Position numbers and translations under genes: made by a program. Below are positions 11,341 to 25,700 of a stretch of DNA of 64,000 nt, one piece after another. How positions within the stretch are numbered: the stretch's first letter is position 1; each line of letters begins with the position of its first letter. Source of the stretch: Adineta steineri (lineage: Eukaryota > Rotifera > Eurotatoria > Adinetida > Adinetidae). The notes below the pieces were generated by a model that saw nothing but the letters and a program-made list of their open reading frames with translations, was not told where the DNA came from and searched no databases. The stretch spans positions 41,089 to 105,088 of the forward strand of contig CAJNOI010000146.1 of assembly GCA_905250115.1 (NCBI GenBank). The letters are read 5' to 3'.

Positions 11341-13411
11341 TATAAATTTGAAAATACTTTATAGTGAAAACGAAAGGATATTCTAAGAGCACTCATAATA
11401 TATTGATAGATGAAGTTCTACTTTCTTAACAATATGAAATGAATGAATGCGTCAAATAAAAAAAGATAATTTGAATGTCGCTTCATAAACATCTAGTTCA
11501 CATACATGCATGAAATAAAATATAAGATTTTTAAATTCTCTGACTATCACATAGTCTTTTTATAGGATATTATTTTGACATATGATGAAAAGTCTTAACT
11601 GTGAGTAATTTTTTTTCAAGGTTCTTCATATAAACCAAAACTTCGTGTATCGATCGACGGATCTTCTAAATGAAATAATAAGGAGATATGAAAAATTTAT
11701 CTGAAAGAGAATTTTTGGACATTATATGAATATTCGATTGTAATTGCCAAAAATATTAATGCTTTAATATGTATTTTTTTTATCATTAATGAAACGTCCA
11801 AATATTTTCTTCGTATTGACGTCAAACACTGGTTAGTTAGAAAAAAATCAGTAATAGCTTGATTAATGAGCCATAACATCGTTGCGAAATGCAAAAGATA
11901 GACAGGAACAGTGAAAGCAAAAATAGAAAAATAAGAAAGAGAGATGCGGAGGAGCTGCTGCTATATAATCAACGAATATCACTGATATTTTCGCATTTAA
12001 ATTCAAACATCACAAATGCAGTAAAAAAGGTAAGCAGTATAGTTATCTAATATTATTAACGGTTTGCTCGTAATATAAACAAATAAGTTATTGCTACTAC
12101 CGCAAAAGTAGGAGTAACTTATATCATATCTGAGTGACTACAGAATTATTTGAGAATATATAAAACTTAAATATATTTCACTCGATATTAGATAAATTTG
12201 ATCAAATTTAATATAGTATTTGCATATTATCACTGTTTTTTTTATGAGTACGTCACAATGATCGTAGTTTTTACTGAAGTTCATTTAGTTTCCCATAGCA
12301 GATCAGTTTTGAATGTTGGCTCCTTGAGTTCTTCAAGCTCATCCAATCCAGCAATAACTAGAAAGATTTTTGTTTACATCAGTTAATTGACAACCAATTC
12401 TGTTATATGACGACTGAAAAGAACTATATGAATACAATAACATTATTTGAATCATTAAATTCTTATGAATAATTTTATTGCATGAAATATTCATTTTACA
12501 TTAAATTATTCATTCCTTTTCTTAAATTGAATGTATAATATTAACTCGAGAAAAGATAAAAATTCTTCCTTCTTTTTTAATAATTCTTTAAATAATTTAA
12601 TGAAATGGATCAAATGCAATAAAGTAGTTAAAAATATTATTTTTCTCAATATTTGATAAAAATGGAATGAAATAAAACAAAATGTAATTATTTAATATAT
12701 TCCATTAAATAATTTAAAGAATTATATTTGATGTATATTTTTATCTAATAAATTAAAGAATTAATTCAATCATTAAATCCTTATGAATAATTTTATTGGA
12801 TGAAACATTCATTTAATAACAGGTTTAACAAAAAATACCAGGCATAAGGAAGGATACAGTCAAGTAAATCTTAGATTCATTCAATCCGTTCGGCTGATGT
12901 AATGAGGCCCGCTTGACTCAAAAGATAGGGTTCTCGTGAGGGTATGTATGGGTATGAAGATCGTCTTCATTTATCATACACCACAAACCCACACCTACAA
13001 GATTACTTAGAATCACAAAACAGCGTATCATATTCTTGCTCAATCCAATGTATTACTTTAGATCTTTATGAAGTGCAATGAATTCTGTAGTTGTTGAGAT
13101 TCAGTGACTGATTCATGATTTTCTATCTATCTTTTAGTTTCTCTTAGAATCGGAACTTATAAAAACTAGTGTTAAAAATAAATCTGGAATAGTGTAATAA
13201 AGATTATCTTTCAACATCATATTTTATTCATATGATCAGCACTTATGGCAAGACAGTGTTAAAAAATTTAAACGAACTTGAAGCACATATAAACAGGTTT
13301 AGTTTTCATGGTTCAAACTTCTGCAAAAATATTAAACGTTTTTGTACGATATGGAGGTATGTGAGCATAGGGTAGAAGAAGTAATGTATATTGTCATGTT
13401 TTGATCTAGAC
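11341..13411. other. AT-rich intergenic region with an inverted/direct repeat and one hairpin
   Basis: No convincing exon. At 12441-12830 the string attaaattcttatgaataattttatt is nearly repeated about 325 bp later (12772). Between the copies, ttctttaaataatttaatg (12587) faces cattaaataatttaaagaa (12703) in inverted orientation, suggesting a degenerate element. A telomere-like hairpin lies at 12936-12998 (gtgagggtatgtatgggtat facing aaacccacacctac). Confidence 0.45.
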
Positions 13412-15321
13412 ATGAAGACAAAGATGCCTAATATTCAAGGAGCAAGGAACAATGAAGAAGGTTTCGGAGCGTGGTTACGCCGGTGGTGAGTGCCTGTTGC
13501 CCTTTTTTTACATAATACACAGTAATTGAATTTTCTTGCAGGCAAGAGCAGCTCGGATGCCTACTAGCCAGTTGCTGTACTGCAAGTGGGCTGATCACAA
13601 TAGGTGCTGTTGTGGCCATCAACTTGATCCCGGTGTATCTCAGCACACAAGGTGGTACAATAACAAACACGAATAAAGGTGAGTGAATGATAACAACTTT
13701 ATAAAGCTCTTTTTTTAATAGTTATTCGTCATTATAGGGACGACATTGAATCTGGCATTTACGACAGATTATTCATCACCAACGGATAGTACGCGACCAA
13801 CTATCGGAAACATGCAAGATTTGGCAAAACAGGTAAGGCTTTTATTATTTTACGAATATAAATTAGAGCAATATCGTGAGTGATGCATGTGGTTTTTAAT
13901 CTGCAATGAAAGCAAGATCTTTTGAAACTACGTCAGTTCTATTCCCAGACCACTATAGTCTGATTTATAAAGAGATATAAAGGGTCGTAGTTAGATCACG
14001 TCAACATAAAGCACTCTCTTGTAACTATTACACTGTTCTGAGCGGCCTCATTTGCTTTCACGTGGAACTCTATTATATTGTATTGCCAAAGTATGAATGC
14101 TTAATGCTTTATACGATGTTTGATGATTTACAAAACGTGTTCACTGATTCTTTGCTTTCCATTTTGTTGGATAAGAATAACTCTTTTTTGCTCTCTCTCG
14201 AGGTTGAGAAGATAGCCAAGATCGATTCGGACATATTAACAGCGACCGCTGCTCAATTCAGGAACCAAGAAGAAACTCGTGGACGCCGAAGGTAAGTAGT
14301 TTCTGTGTATAGCATATCATGGAGTGAATATCTTTGAATCTTTATTAGTACATCTATGTGCGATGCAAGTGGCAATACACCGTTGGCAGGTGACTTTCTC
14401 CAGATTATTTTTGCTGTATCATATCCAAAACAATGCGGCAACGCTATTGAAAGTATTTGTGCAACACAATTCCTTGACAAGATCACTATTGCCATTCGTG
14501 GTCTTACAGCATTTAAAGCAACAATCCAAATCAACGGGAGTGCACCATTTAGTGTACAACTCGCGAGTTGCTCGATAACAAGTAAAATTATAAGTAAGTT
14601 TCTCTCTCTTCTTTGTGTGCTACTACCCTTGTTCGACATCGGAAGAAAGGTAGTGCGCATTCATCGACACAAATATTCGAAGATTCTTTAAAAAAAAACA
14701 TTAACATCTCCTTCGATCTCATAATTTAATACTAATCACTTTTGGTTTATGTACAGTCTAAATTATCCACAGATTAAAGTCGAAAAGTCAATTATTTTTG
14801 AAAAAATGAGCAAGGACTAGGAATTCAAATACAATTTTGTACCATCATTTCGTAACAATATGCTCTTGTCTCATACGCCTTCTGCTGCGATACATTACAG
14901 AATAATAGATAATTAGAAAAATAATATGCTTCATAAAAATTCCTGCATATTTTCATTATCTTCATAGAACCTATTACTACAATGATAAGTGTTCTGTAAA
15001 AGACGACGGATCTGCAGAAGAAAATAACCAAGTTGATGACTTAGCTTAGGAATAAGGCTTTTTCTTTTAGCACAAACTTGTAAAGACAACATTCACAATC
15101 AAAATGAAACGGATGTCGACTGTGGTAATCACATTTGCACGACGTGTGCGAACAACAATTGCAATGCAACAACAAAGACATGTTTAGGTGAGTTCAACAG
15201 AAAGAGAAAGGCTGTTGAAGTGGATTGCTTCTTAGCCATGAAATACAATGCGTCGACCAATTGTAATGCTACAGAGAGCAGTGGTAACTGCGTTCCAACT
15301 GCAACTCAAACCAACGCTTAA
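13412..15321 (+). CDS. Single-pass membrane protein with cysteine-rich ectodomain; 3' end damaged
   Basis: Seven exons join in frame: 13412-13485, 13542-13678, 13738-13832, 14203-14291, 14349-14593, 15071-15187 and 15236-15321 (280 residues). All junctions have GT-AG ends. The N terminus is basic, then LGCLLASCCTASGLITIGAVVAINLI forms a helix, giving a type II topology. The ectodomain carries KQCGNAIESICATQ and a cluster CKDN..DVDCGNHICTTCANNNCNATTKTC. After the TAA at 15319 the same frame continues with cysteine-rich sequence (TCTACS, APCPDN, TTPCVPNSCNLNSGSGTDC) to about 15525, broken by TAA, TAG and TGA. The ancestral protein was therefore longer. Function is unknown. The 370-bp third intron is the least certain. 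Confidence 0.6.
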
Positions 15322-15525
15322 ACATGCACTGCATGTAGTTAGCGCGTCAATACGATCAATGCACCATGTCCAGATAACTGATCTTCAACGAAATGTCTTA
15401 GACCGCGTGTTCTCTCTCACTCATTGTTTGCAACTACACCATGCGTACCAAACTCCTGCAACTTGAATAGTGGTAGTGGTACTGATTGTACTGGTTCTCT
15501 TGGTGCTGGTCCTTTTAGTGGTTGA

Positions 15526-17051
15526 AACAGATTATAGGCCGACTGGCGATGTTGTGTACCAACAGTAACAGCTTCATACGAAATTAATCAGAAACACATT
15601 TATTCTGATTTTTTTTCGCGAAAATAAACATTTTTTTTAACAATAATCTGTATCTGAGCAGCCTCTGTTTTTTTAGTTAGCATCCATTCGATTGTATTCT
15701 TTCATTTCATCCTATATTTTTTCTAATTAGAAACTAAAATAAAAACTTAAATTAATCAAAAATGGTGATAAAATAAGCAATTGATGAGAAACGTGTAATG
15801 CTTTGTCAGTGGAAATTGTCCTTATCGAACGTTGCACAGAGTTTGTTGTTAATTCTTTTTGACTTTTTGTTTCATCCAAATGTAGTGCTAAAGATATGTT
15901 CACAGGATGGCAGGAAGATGCTACTAGTAAAAGAAATAAATGGATTGTATTCGTCCTCCATCTTATCATAACCGTCTTGCAGTTTCATGATAAATATATT
16001 TTATCCGTAACACTGTAATGTACGTTTTGATGTTTATAAATAATTCATAAAATAAATCGATTCTTCAATATATCTTCTTTTCAAGTCATTATCATTGTCA
16101 GATCAAAAAGTTATAAATGGAGACGTTTTTTCTCACTAGTTCGAAAAAAATCAAAAGACAGTTATTTATCATTTCAATATGTTGTTTAACCAATATCTTC
16201 CAATAAAAAGCTTTTTTCAAATAGTAACTCGAACTCTTTATTTATGACTGAACGAAATTCATTCTCTATATAGCATAGAATATACGAAGGCAGAATGAAA
16301 AAGAGCACAGCGTAGATATTTCAGGTATAAAACAAACGAGAGAAAGGAAAAGAAAAAACGTGAGAACACAGAAACAAGAATTATATCGGTAAATATCGAG
16401 TATACTGTTGCGTGTGATAAGAAAAAGAAAAGAATTAGAAGTATCCTTGGCTTTGATTGTCGTCCGTATCAACGGTTTTTTTGTGAAGGATATTATATGT
16501 TTGTCTAGCCGTCGCGTCCTGTTAAGGTTTTTATAACAACTTCGTCCTTGTCTGATCTGTAATGAATTTTTATTTTTATTGTTCGTTACGAGTATAGGAC
16601 TTGACTGCGTTAGTTTTGCATGTAGGAATTCGTATAATAAAATTCATATGTCTTTATAAAAGTTTATATTTCTTGGTAAATAATTCATACTAGTTAAACT
16701 AGCTTTAATAAGAGTCATATAAATTCATAATATTCTATATTGAATAATGGACCTACTGCATTGCTTAATAATAATATATTTTAACTCGTAAAACTTCATA
16801 ATAATTCATTAGACTTTATAAAGATTCATAAGGATTTTCGTAGAAATAGCTAAAGTTCCTACTAATTCAGAATAATGTATATTCAAGCACCATTAATTAT
16901 GATCAGCAATACGTTTATCGATAAATTCAAAATAAATATCCGTACCAATTCAAGGATCCAAAGTCCAAATAATAAGTTGAACATACGACGAATTTTTTTA
17001 TTGCCAGTTGTGTATAACCAATTGTACTATTTATAAGAGCTAATCACCTAT
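15526..17051. other. Intergenic region
   Basis: About 1.5 kb of AT-rich DNA with no supported exon, RNA gene or repeat. Stretches rich in taattcataa occur at 16620-16900. Confidence 0.35.
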
Positions 17052-17757
17052 TTATAAAAGTTGATCACCACAATATGGGCAAGCCATACGTAAAATTGTA
17101 TCACATGCTTTTATAACTATCATCAGACGGATCACCAGGCATCGAAAAACGATGCAAGTTGCCTCGTGATTGCCCGGCACAATCATGTAAAAGTTGTCCG
17201 CAGTTACGATCTTCATATCTTGTTGGGATTTATTCCATACACTTTGATAAGTTGAGTTAGGCTGTTGATGAGGGGGGGAAATATCCCATGTCGTCAGCAT
17301 ATGAAATATCACCAACATGAAGAAAGAAATTTGTTTTTGGAGCTATTGCAGCTAATTGTAGAATTGTCAAGCGGGCCAGGTCTTGGTTCAACCTGTCGTT
17401 TCTATAGATTCATTCACACATAAAGATTTTCGTATACGATAGTAATATGTAGTCGATAAATTAACATTCATGATACAATTATGGAACCATGATATAGTTC
17501 CCAACTTACTGTACGTACTGGATGTTCTATTTGAAATAATACTGCTCGACATATCCGGATGTATGTTGTATTCAACTTGTGAAATAAGGGTATCGTTGCC
17601 ACCATCGATAGTACCAGTGGTTCGCCATGAAACTGTTACTGTATTTGGTCCTTCAAATGCAAGTCGTATTTGTTCAGGTGAACCTGTATATACACACGCT
17701 GGTGCACATGTACATGTTGTGATGAAAAATAAAGATTCCTATTGCTACTTTATTTAA
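17052..17757 (-). pseudogene. Purple acid phosphatase, 5' fragment with frameshifts
   Basis: On the minus strand, 17757-17460 encodes CTCAPACVYTGSPEQIRLAF then PNTVTVSWRTTG, the fibronectin-like N-terminal domain of purple acid phosphatases. After a gap it reads FLHVGDISYADDMGYF, then, across a run of seven C (about 17274-17280), shifts frame to STYQSVWNKSQQDM and MIVPGNHEATC. GDxxYA and GNHE are metal-binding motifs of this binuclear metallophosphoesterase. The C-terminal half with the remaining histidines is absent: sequence after NHEATC degenerates by 17052. The length remaining is roughly half of a normal enzyme. Confidence 0.75.
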
Positions 17758-17759
17758 CC

Positions 17760-18736
17760 ATCATGTTGAATCCAACCTTCATCCGCTGAGTTCGTGTTGA
17801 GACTGACTATATGAAAGAAACAGAACATGAAAGAAAGAAAGAGAACAAGAGAAACGATACAGAACATAAGAAAGATAAATGTAATAAAGAAAACAGGGGG
17901 AAGGGGTATTTGAAAGGATGTCCATCTATTCTCTTGGCACAGAATGCACAAAAAAACTCTTATTTTATATATGGGACACATTAGTATAGTTTGTATCTAG
18001 GAATAAGAAATATAAAACAAACAAATGATCAATGATGTTATACTCGAGGGTGTGGGTGTGAATATTGTATTCTTCTAGAAATCTCACCACACTCCCACCC
18101 ACACCCTATAAGAGAGATTTTGGGTGTTCGTGTTGAAGGGGGTCATTTTTTTTTTGTCTTTGTTAACGGTTTATTTTTTCTAGGAGTCGGACAAAGTGGG
18201 TGTTCGTAGCATTAACCTATGTGCGTTCTTACAAAGTTGGGTATACGTGGTGTTAGCGCAAATAACTAATACCCCTTTAAAAAATGGGAAATGGAAGAAG
18301 TATGCACTGAGAAGCGTGCAACAATGATTGTTGTTATAAGCGTAAAGCTTAGATAAAAAAACGGTTGTGTTTAAAGTTGAAGAAATTATTAGCGAATTGA
18401 AAATATCATGATCGAAACTCCATTCACACCTTATTGGGAAGAGTAAATTAAATGTGGGAAGTGCTCACATGCATATCAATTTCATTATTTCAAAAACAAT
18501 TCAACATGCTTTTACTTTTGTGTGAAGGTGTGGGTGAAGGTGGTTTTACTCTCATTATCATACCCACACCCTATCATCATAAATTCATCAAATTTCTCTT
18601 TCATTATCCGATAGTCTATGCAAAAGACGAAAAATGTTGTTCTGTTTGATCGACATCTTTCTCGATTAAGTGTCAAGTTGAAGCGAATACTATACCAATA
18701 AATTAGAAAAGTTCGAAAATAATAAAGCAATATTGA
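17760..18736. other. Intergenic region with two telomere-like hairpins
   Basis: No exon is recognised. Hairpins lie at 18044-18110 (ctcgagggtgtgggtgtg facing cccacccacaccctat) and 18524-18574 (gaaggtgtgggtgaaggt facing atacccacaccctat), only about 410 bp apart. A loose G/T-rich stretch (18118-18260, with gggtgttcgtg repeats) lies between them. Confidence 0.6.
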
Positions 18737-19779
18737 TTATTGATGAATACGTCGACGCCATCGTTTGAGTGATTCTCGGAATGTTTTTCTGTACAATTCC
18801 GAAGGAAGGACAAAAACAATAAAGATAAGCATCGATGGAGTAAATGAAATAAAATAACCAAAAATAAATAATAATCGATTGTTTGATGGATTGACACATT
18901 CTGATAACATTGACATAATCAGACGGGGTAAGGACAGAATTAGAAGAATAATTGGACTGATTAATAATTGTTTATGTTCTTTAAATTGATGATAAACATG
19001 TTCTCTTAGAGTTTGTCTTGTCTGAGCTGTCGATCGTTGTCGGGCTGATCCAAATATGATGAATAAAGCAGAACAAAGATTGACAATACATGGAGTGACA
19101 AGATGAAAAAATAGGATAATTGTATTGTATTGTTGAACAGAAGGAGAATAACGAGTTACACACCATCTATCGATATCCACTTCGTTCTTCTCTGTATTTA
19201 CTTCATGTAATTCTCGATATATAGGTTCATGAATGATTGAACTCATGACACAGAATGGTAAGATGAGAACTATCCATCGAGCAATGCGTTGACTTTTTTG
19301 TTTATTGAAGTTAACTCCGCTGAAAACAAGGATCGCTCTTTCAATAGCTACACAGGCATTGAGCCAAGCATCTAAATAAAGACAAAGCTTGAGAAGAGGT
19401 TCGATCGATACACAACCTCCTCGAACAATAGAAAGACGAATTGATGGATTCATTTGAGTGAGAACAACAAACCAAAATTTCACTATAAACATGCTGATTG
19501 TAAGAAAAGAAGTAACTGATGATGCTAAGAAATAGATGCCACATCCAACCTGTCGTAGATCTTTACTTTGAAATGTTATTAGAGACAAAATACTATTGAT
19601 CAAACCTCCAACAAACATAACCATCGTTATAGCGGCATTGATTTTCACCAATATTGTTTGATCACTTAATGTCATATTCGGTCGAATTTCGTCACGTAAA
19701 ATATCATCGAGAATGACACCGATACTTTTTTTGTAAAATTGACATTTTTGGCCAATGAAACAACTGGTCAGAGTTCGAG
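18737..19779 (-). CDS. Seven-transmembrane receptor exon (bdelloid divergent rhodopsin-like type)
   Basis: The exon begins after a TTCTTTCTTCAG acceptor with a short Cys-containing linker (SCFIGQKCQFYKKSIGV) and then seven hydrophobic helices: AAITMVMFVGGLINSILSLI; GIYFLASSVTSFLTISMFIV; LLKLCLYLDAWLNACVAIER (with ER in place of DRY); WIVLILPFCVMSSII; IILFFHLVTPCIVNLCSALF; LISPIILLILSLPRLIMSML; IFGYFISFTPSMLIFIVFVL followed by PSELY. The C-tail is short and basic (KRWRRRIHQ). A stand-alone reading could start at 19918 (MSEVCVYRC), but that upstream part carries no similarity to the domain and spans the acceptor. It would be a plasma-membrane receptor, G-protein coupled by family; ligand unknown. 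Confidence 0.75.
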
Positions 19780-22700
19780 CTGAAGAAAGAAATCCGTGGT
19801 CATTGAGAGATGAAATCAATCTGTTAACTCTTATTTTGATGTGATTAAGAGACAAACTTTTGATTTTATTTAAAAAGACTGATGTATTTATACATCGATA
19901 AACACATACCTCGGACATATTACAAATAGTTATATCTAAGTGAAATCATACCTGGAACATAGTACACTTATCGATTAGTGATTACAAATAGATATATCTA
20001 AGTGTTATTACTTAGATCATACCTCGAGAAGATATAATAAACTAATATATATAGGACAACATTATGATGTGATCTAGGGATCAGATCATAACACAATCTT
20101 TCTCAGCTTAATAAAGTCATGTTGGAGCAAGTTTATAAGTAACAATAGTTTGTGAAAGTCATTGGTATATACATATGTTGTGCCGAGATTAGACTTATAT
20201 ATTTCTATTTTCTTTTCAATGTCTCATGATGATTTTACTCAGTTTTGTAAAGGTGCGTCTACATATGAACTCGGTAGATTTTCGAAGACTGCAAGATAAT
20301 AAAACCTCAGATAGAGTGAAATCGCTAGAGAATAGGTTTTCTCGGATACATCGTTGATCTGAGAAGAAAAGTTATATCAATTTACTCAACAGATTGCACT
20401 CGTATAATCCATCTCACCACGACTAAGCTGCAATACTAAGACTTAATCGTATCTGATTGGAAATCTATCTGAAATTCTCAAATCTTTTAGTATTCAAGAG
20501 TGAAAATAGAGTCGAGTGGGATATTGTAATTCTCTGTTAATAGTTTACAAATAATACAAAATACTTACTATAGGCGTCAAGCGTGATATCATTTGGACCA
20601 AAAATCCGAATAGAAAACCTTCCTGTCATATTTGGAGAAGATGTTGCCACCACTAATATGTATGTAGTGCCAGTATGAAGATAAGCGATGAACTTGAAAT
20701 CTTTAAAAATACAGCTTCGATAATCCTGTGACAGTTGATTCTCGAAAGGATTCATTGGATTAAAATCATCTTTGTAAATATAACCAAATGTATTTATACT
20801 GCTAGAACTAATCAGCGTATAGTGTCCAGTTTCCACTACATTCACTCGTATAGTTTGATAGTAATAATTTGATTTTCGACAATCTCGAGAATATGTTTGA
20901 CTATTTGTTGTCAGCTGTAATGAATATGTTGATTGTAGAACTGTTGAATATGGGATTTGGATAACAGATCGAGAACCTACGTGATGAAAACAAAAACAAA
21001 AGTCAAGATTCATGATAGATCTTGATTGACTGAGAGAAAGACGAATCGTCTTAATGTAAGAAAGAAAATTGAGCATTATAAGTCATCTTTTATATACCCT
21101 GAATATTGAAAAACATGTCGAAGCTAAGCCTAGCTTTTTGAAAAGATGACTCTTTATAATATCACTCTCAATGAAATAATTAAGTCGTAAATGGAGAGTG
21201 AGAATATAATCTATAAACATGTTTCTGTACTCGAATCCTCGCTAATATATGTCACAAATGAGTTTGGCATAACTTCTTTATTTCGAAAATGGATAATGCC
21301 CCTATGTTTTAGATAGGAAAAATTGTTTATTTATAGTCTAATTCTTCTACTATTGTAATTTATTCAAAAATTAAAGTACGTAAAGATATCTTCCCGATTC
21401 ATACAAAGTAAGAATATATTTATATTTTTAATCTACGATACACTATGTTTAAATGTTTGTAGCATTTTTTTTAATTATAGGAACACTGAGTGATAGGACA
21501 TGTTGTAATAAAAAGCAAACTTTTCTTTCATTTCATGGTGACGAGCAGGGATTCATGTCAATTTGTATATTATTCACATGAAATTAGCGCTTGATTGATC
21601 TGATCCTACTCACATTATTCTATTATTCGGTGGATTTAATGTAGCTATTTGTGTAAAACTGCCGTCTTACAATACAAATGTCATCTTATAAAACACGTTT
21701 TTATTTGTGGATATGCCAAACTCAACTAAATACTCATGTTAACACTGACAAATATTCGTTTAATGGTTGCAGTGCAAACACTTACTAATATTCTTGAGAT
21801 CAACATTATTTAGACCGGATACAATGATCGAGAATGCACCTATCGCATCATTAGCAGATGTTGTCACAATCAATATATATGTAATACTACTTTCCAGAGC
21901 AATTTTGAGTCTAAACTCATACTGTTGGCAGCTTTCATCATAGTAATCGAGTCGGTTTTCATATGGATTGGATGGATTGAAATAATCTTTGTAAATAAAA
22001 CCGTATATGTCCATATTGCTTTTGCTGAAGAAAGTGTAAAAACCACTTTTACGAACATTCACTTGTATCGCTTCATAGTGAGAACTTGAACTTGAACTTG
22101 AACAATCAACGATATACGTTGAACTGTTCGTCGTCAATTTTGTTGCATAAAATGTTTGAACAATTGATGAAGTATTCACTAACGAAAAAGAAAATCGATT
22201 CAACTTTGTATAGTATGAAAATAAGTAAGCAATCTGAAGTTTTATTTTCACATCTCGAATACAATTACCGAAAGCGAATGAAAATGATATGAATATTGAT
22301 ATAAATAAATGCCAGTATACTCTCACTCTCAAGATGATAGAAAACACCTTGTGATATCAGGTGTGAACGTAGTATACATTTAATATTTACACCCACATTC
22401 ATCTTCAACCACTAACATCCACATTAACACCCACAATCCTCACATTAGGAATCAACTGTAAAAAACCCGAATTCGAGAGAAATTGTTCGGATGATATTCA
22501 TAATATTCCGTTATTTGATGGATTTGATGTGGCTGTTTGTGTAAAACTCTCTTCTTATAATAGAAATGTCATCTTACAAAACAAGTTTTTATTTGTGAAT
22601 ATGCTTTAACTACTCAAACAGACAAGATTTTGAAAAAAGGCGTTTCCGCGGTCAAAAAGTGTTCTTCACACGTTAAAAACGCTGCTTTCAGCGTGTAAAG

Positions 22701-25700
22701 AACACTTTATGATCGCTGAAACGCTTTTTTTCAAAATCTTGTCGGCTTGGGTAAGTACTCATGCTAAAATTGACAGATATTCATTTAATAGCTTTAGTGC
22801 AAACACTTACTAATATTCTTGAGATCAACATTATTTGGACCGGATACAAAGATCGAGAATACACCTGTCTTATTGGAGTCATACGTTGTCACAATCAATA
22901 TATATGTGATACTGGTTTCAAGAACAATTGTGAATCTAAACTGCAATCGATTGCAGAAGGCATCATTGCCTGTCAGTCGATTTTCATATATATTGGATGG
23001 ATTGAAATAATCGTTGTAAATAGAGCCGTGTGTGTTCATATTACTTTTGCTGAAGAAAGTGTAAAGACCACTTCTACGAACATTCACTTGTATCGCTTCA
23101 TAGTAAGAACTTTTTAAATCTGAACACCAAAGGAAATATGTTGAACTGTTCATTGTCAATTGTGATGCATAAACTGTTTGAACAATTGATGAAGTATTCA
23201 CTAACGAAAAAGAAAATCGATTTAATTTTGTATAATATGGAAAGAAATGTAAACAATATGAAAGGTTATCTGCTCTCTCAGATATATTCACCGAAAGCGA
23301 CTGGAAGCGATACGAATCTTAGTCTCTATCGAACAGAAATATCTGTATATCATTTTGTAAATTGAGTTTATCTATATTTTTTATCGATGATAGATATGTG
23401 TAGCTGATTATCTATTAAAACATTAAATACTTACAAATCCGATTGAAATCGATATAGCTACGGCCAGATCCTTGAATTGAAAAGTTCCCCATCAAATTCG
23501 GGGAAGATGTTGTCATAACGAAAATGTACTTCGTATTGGCTTCAAGAACAGTTGTGAGTTGAAATTGGCCTTGATTAAGAGAGTCTCCGTTACGAATGAG
23601 CACATTTTCGGACACGTCGAATGGATTGAAGGTGTTTGCGTAGATATAAGCGTACATGGATTTTATCTCACTGTTGATTAGAAAAGTATAATATCCAGTT
23701 ATAGTGATATTCATTTGTATCACTTCATAATACGAGTCAAACTCTGAACAATCTTGAAAATAAATTGAACTATTCAAGGTCAGTGATGATGAATAGATTG
23801 TTTCTATAACTGATGAATTATCTACTGAATGAAAAAAATCAATGAGTATGTATTTACAATAAAGAAAAGAAATGATTGCGCATATTCTTAGTTTGCTTTT
23901 CAGTCTGTTTACTAAAGAGAGTTCAATTGTTTGTTTTAGAGCAATGCTTTTAAAAGATAAACGAAGAAAAACAGGAGCTAAAATATTTATTTAGCGTCCT
24001 TACAATAAGTATCGATGTTAGCCCTTTAAATCCGTATGTTTTTTCGAAGAAACATTATAATAATTACAATAAAGAAATATTATAAAACCTCGTATGTAAA
24101 ACTGAGTATCATTCTGGACTAAGAAACTATGATAAATCATAAACTTACAAATTTATAACTTCTTCATTATCATTTTTATCTTCAAACTTTTCCTCTTCTA
24201 TAAATATAATGCAGAACATTAGTTTATTTGTCGATATCATTAAACATAACAATAAACTATGTGATGAAACTATTTCATGAAGTTTTCTAGTCAATCTACG
24301 AGTGTAGCATGGCATCATCAAGAAAATGTCGGTTAGAAGTGATATTCGATTCATTGTTAAAATATTACAAGAGCGACTCTTTTATTCTTTTTTATTCTAA
24401 TAAAGTGTGTCTCGAATAATCCGAAAAGGGTAGCACTTTTTCCTTCTTTTTGTTCTTGACATTTTTCTGTGAAGATACCAATCTATATTTAAATCTCACT
24501 TCTTTGTGATAATCCTGATTCTATTCTCGTTCGCCAACTAAAATCATGATCGCAAATATAACATAATTGTTTTCTCATCTCGAGAGTAAAGGTGACATTC
24601 TGAGTCTCTATGATTATGACACAAGTTGTGGTTGACACTCAAGCATAGGATAATTTCTCTCTAACAGATGTTTTATATCTACGAATTTAAAAGCACATTG
24701 AACAACTATGCAAAACGACTTTTTGTTGATTTCAAAGCAATCTGTGGACCTTTTTTGTTCTGAAACATGGGATTCGAAGCGAGAAAATTTTATTCACATC
24801 GATATTTACTTCGAAATGTCTTTAGTTTGATACAGATTTGATGAAGTTTAAGGAAAATTTTACTTCTCATGTGTGTCTTACGTTTCATAAAATCATTGTG
24901 TTCATTATTTTCTACAGTCAACAACAATAAGCGAGTGCAAATAATGGTCAATCAAAGAAAATTTATAAAATAGTACAACAAAAAGGGCTGAATTCATCTC
25001 TAACTTTCCGACTAAATACACAGGCATTCTAACTTCCATCTGTGTTATACAATTAGTATGACGATACTGTTATCGATCGACTTGTATAGAGAATTATGAA
25101 TAAGAAAGGTTTTTATTTTATAACAATAGTCTATTAGGATGAAACTTGAAATTTAAATTTAACTATTCAATAATTTTATTCAAAATCTATCAGTAGTTTC
25201 ATTTTTACCTTCATCTTCTATGATAGATCTTATTTTTAATTTTCTCTGAGTAAATATTGATTGAAATGCTAGTAAAGACTTTATTCGATCATTCTAAACC
25301 TACCACATGATTCTTCGTAATATTGAAATTTTTGAATTCGATGATTTGATTGATCAGCAACAAATATGTTTCCATAACGATCGAAACTAAAACCAGATGG
25401 AAAATTCAATTGATTGGATTGAGAACCCACTTCATAACATCCAACTAAACATCGAAAACCATTCACGTCTGAACCAACAATGCGATGATTATTTTGATCT
25501 GCAATGAATAGATATTTCTCAGCATCTAATATAATTTCAGTGGGATAGTCAAGTTCAATTGTTTTATACAGTGATTTACTTCCAGCCACTGTGATACCAT
25601 CTGATATTCCTGGCTGGAATAACTGAACTCGATGATTGTAAGAATCTGCCACATATAAATCCAAATTCACATCAACAAAAATTCCACGAGGACCATTGAG

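Noticed and set aside
12880-12935. Possible tRNA-like segment (relatively GC-rich, ttcggctgatgtaatgaggcccgc region)
   Set aside because: No T-loop GTTCRANYC box or cloverleaf could be formed; it is only the flank of a hairpin.
22086-23365. Plus-strand ORFs across the repeat-domain exons
   Set aside because: They are antisense shadows of the minus-strand domain exons, which have splice sites and a conserved domain pattern.
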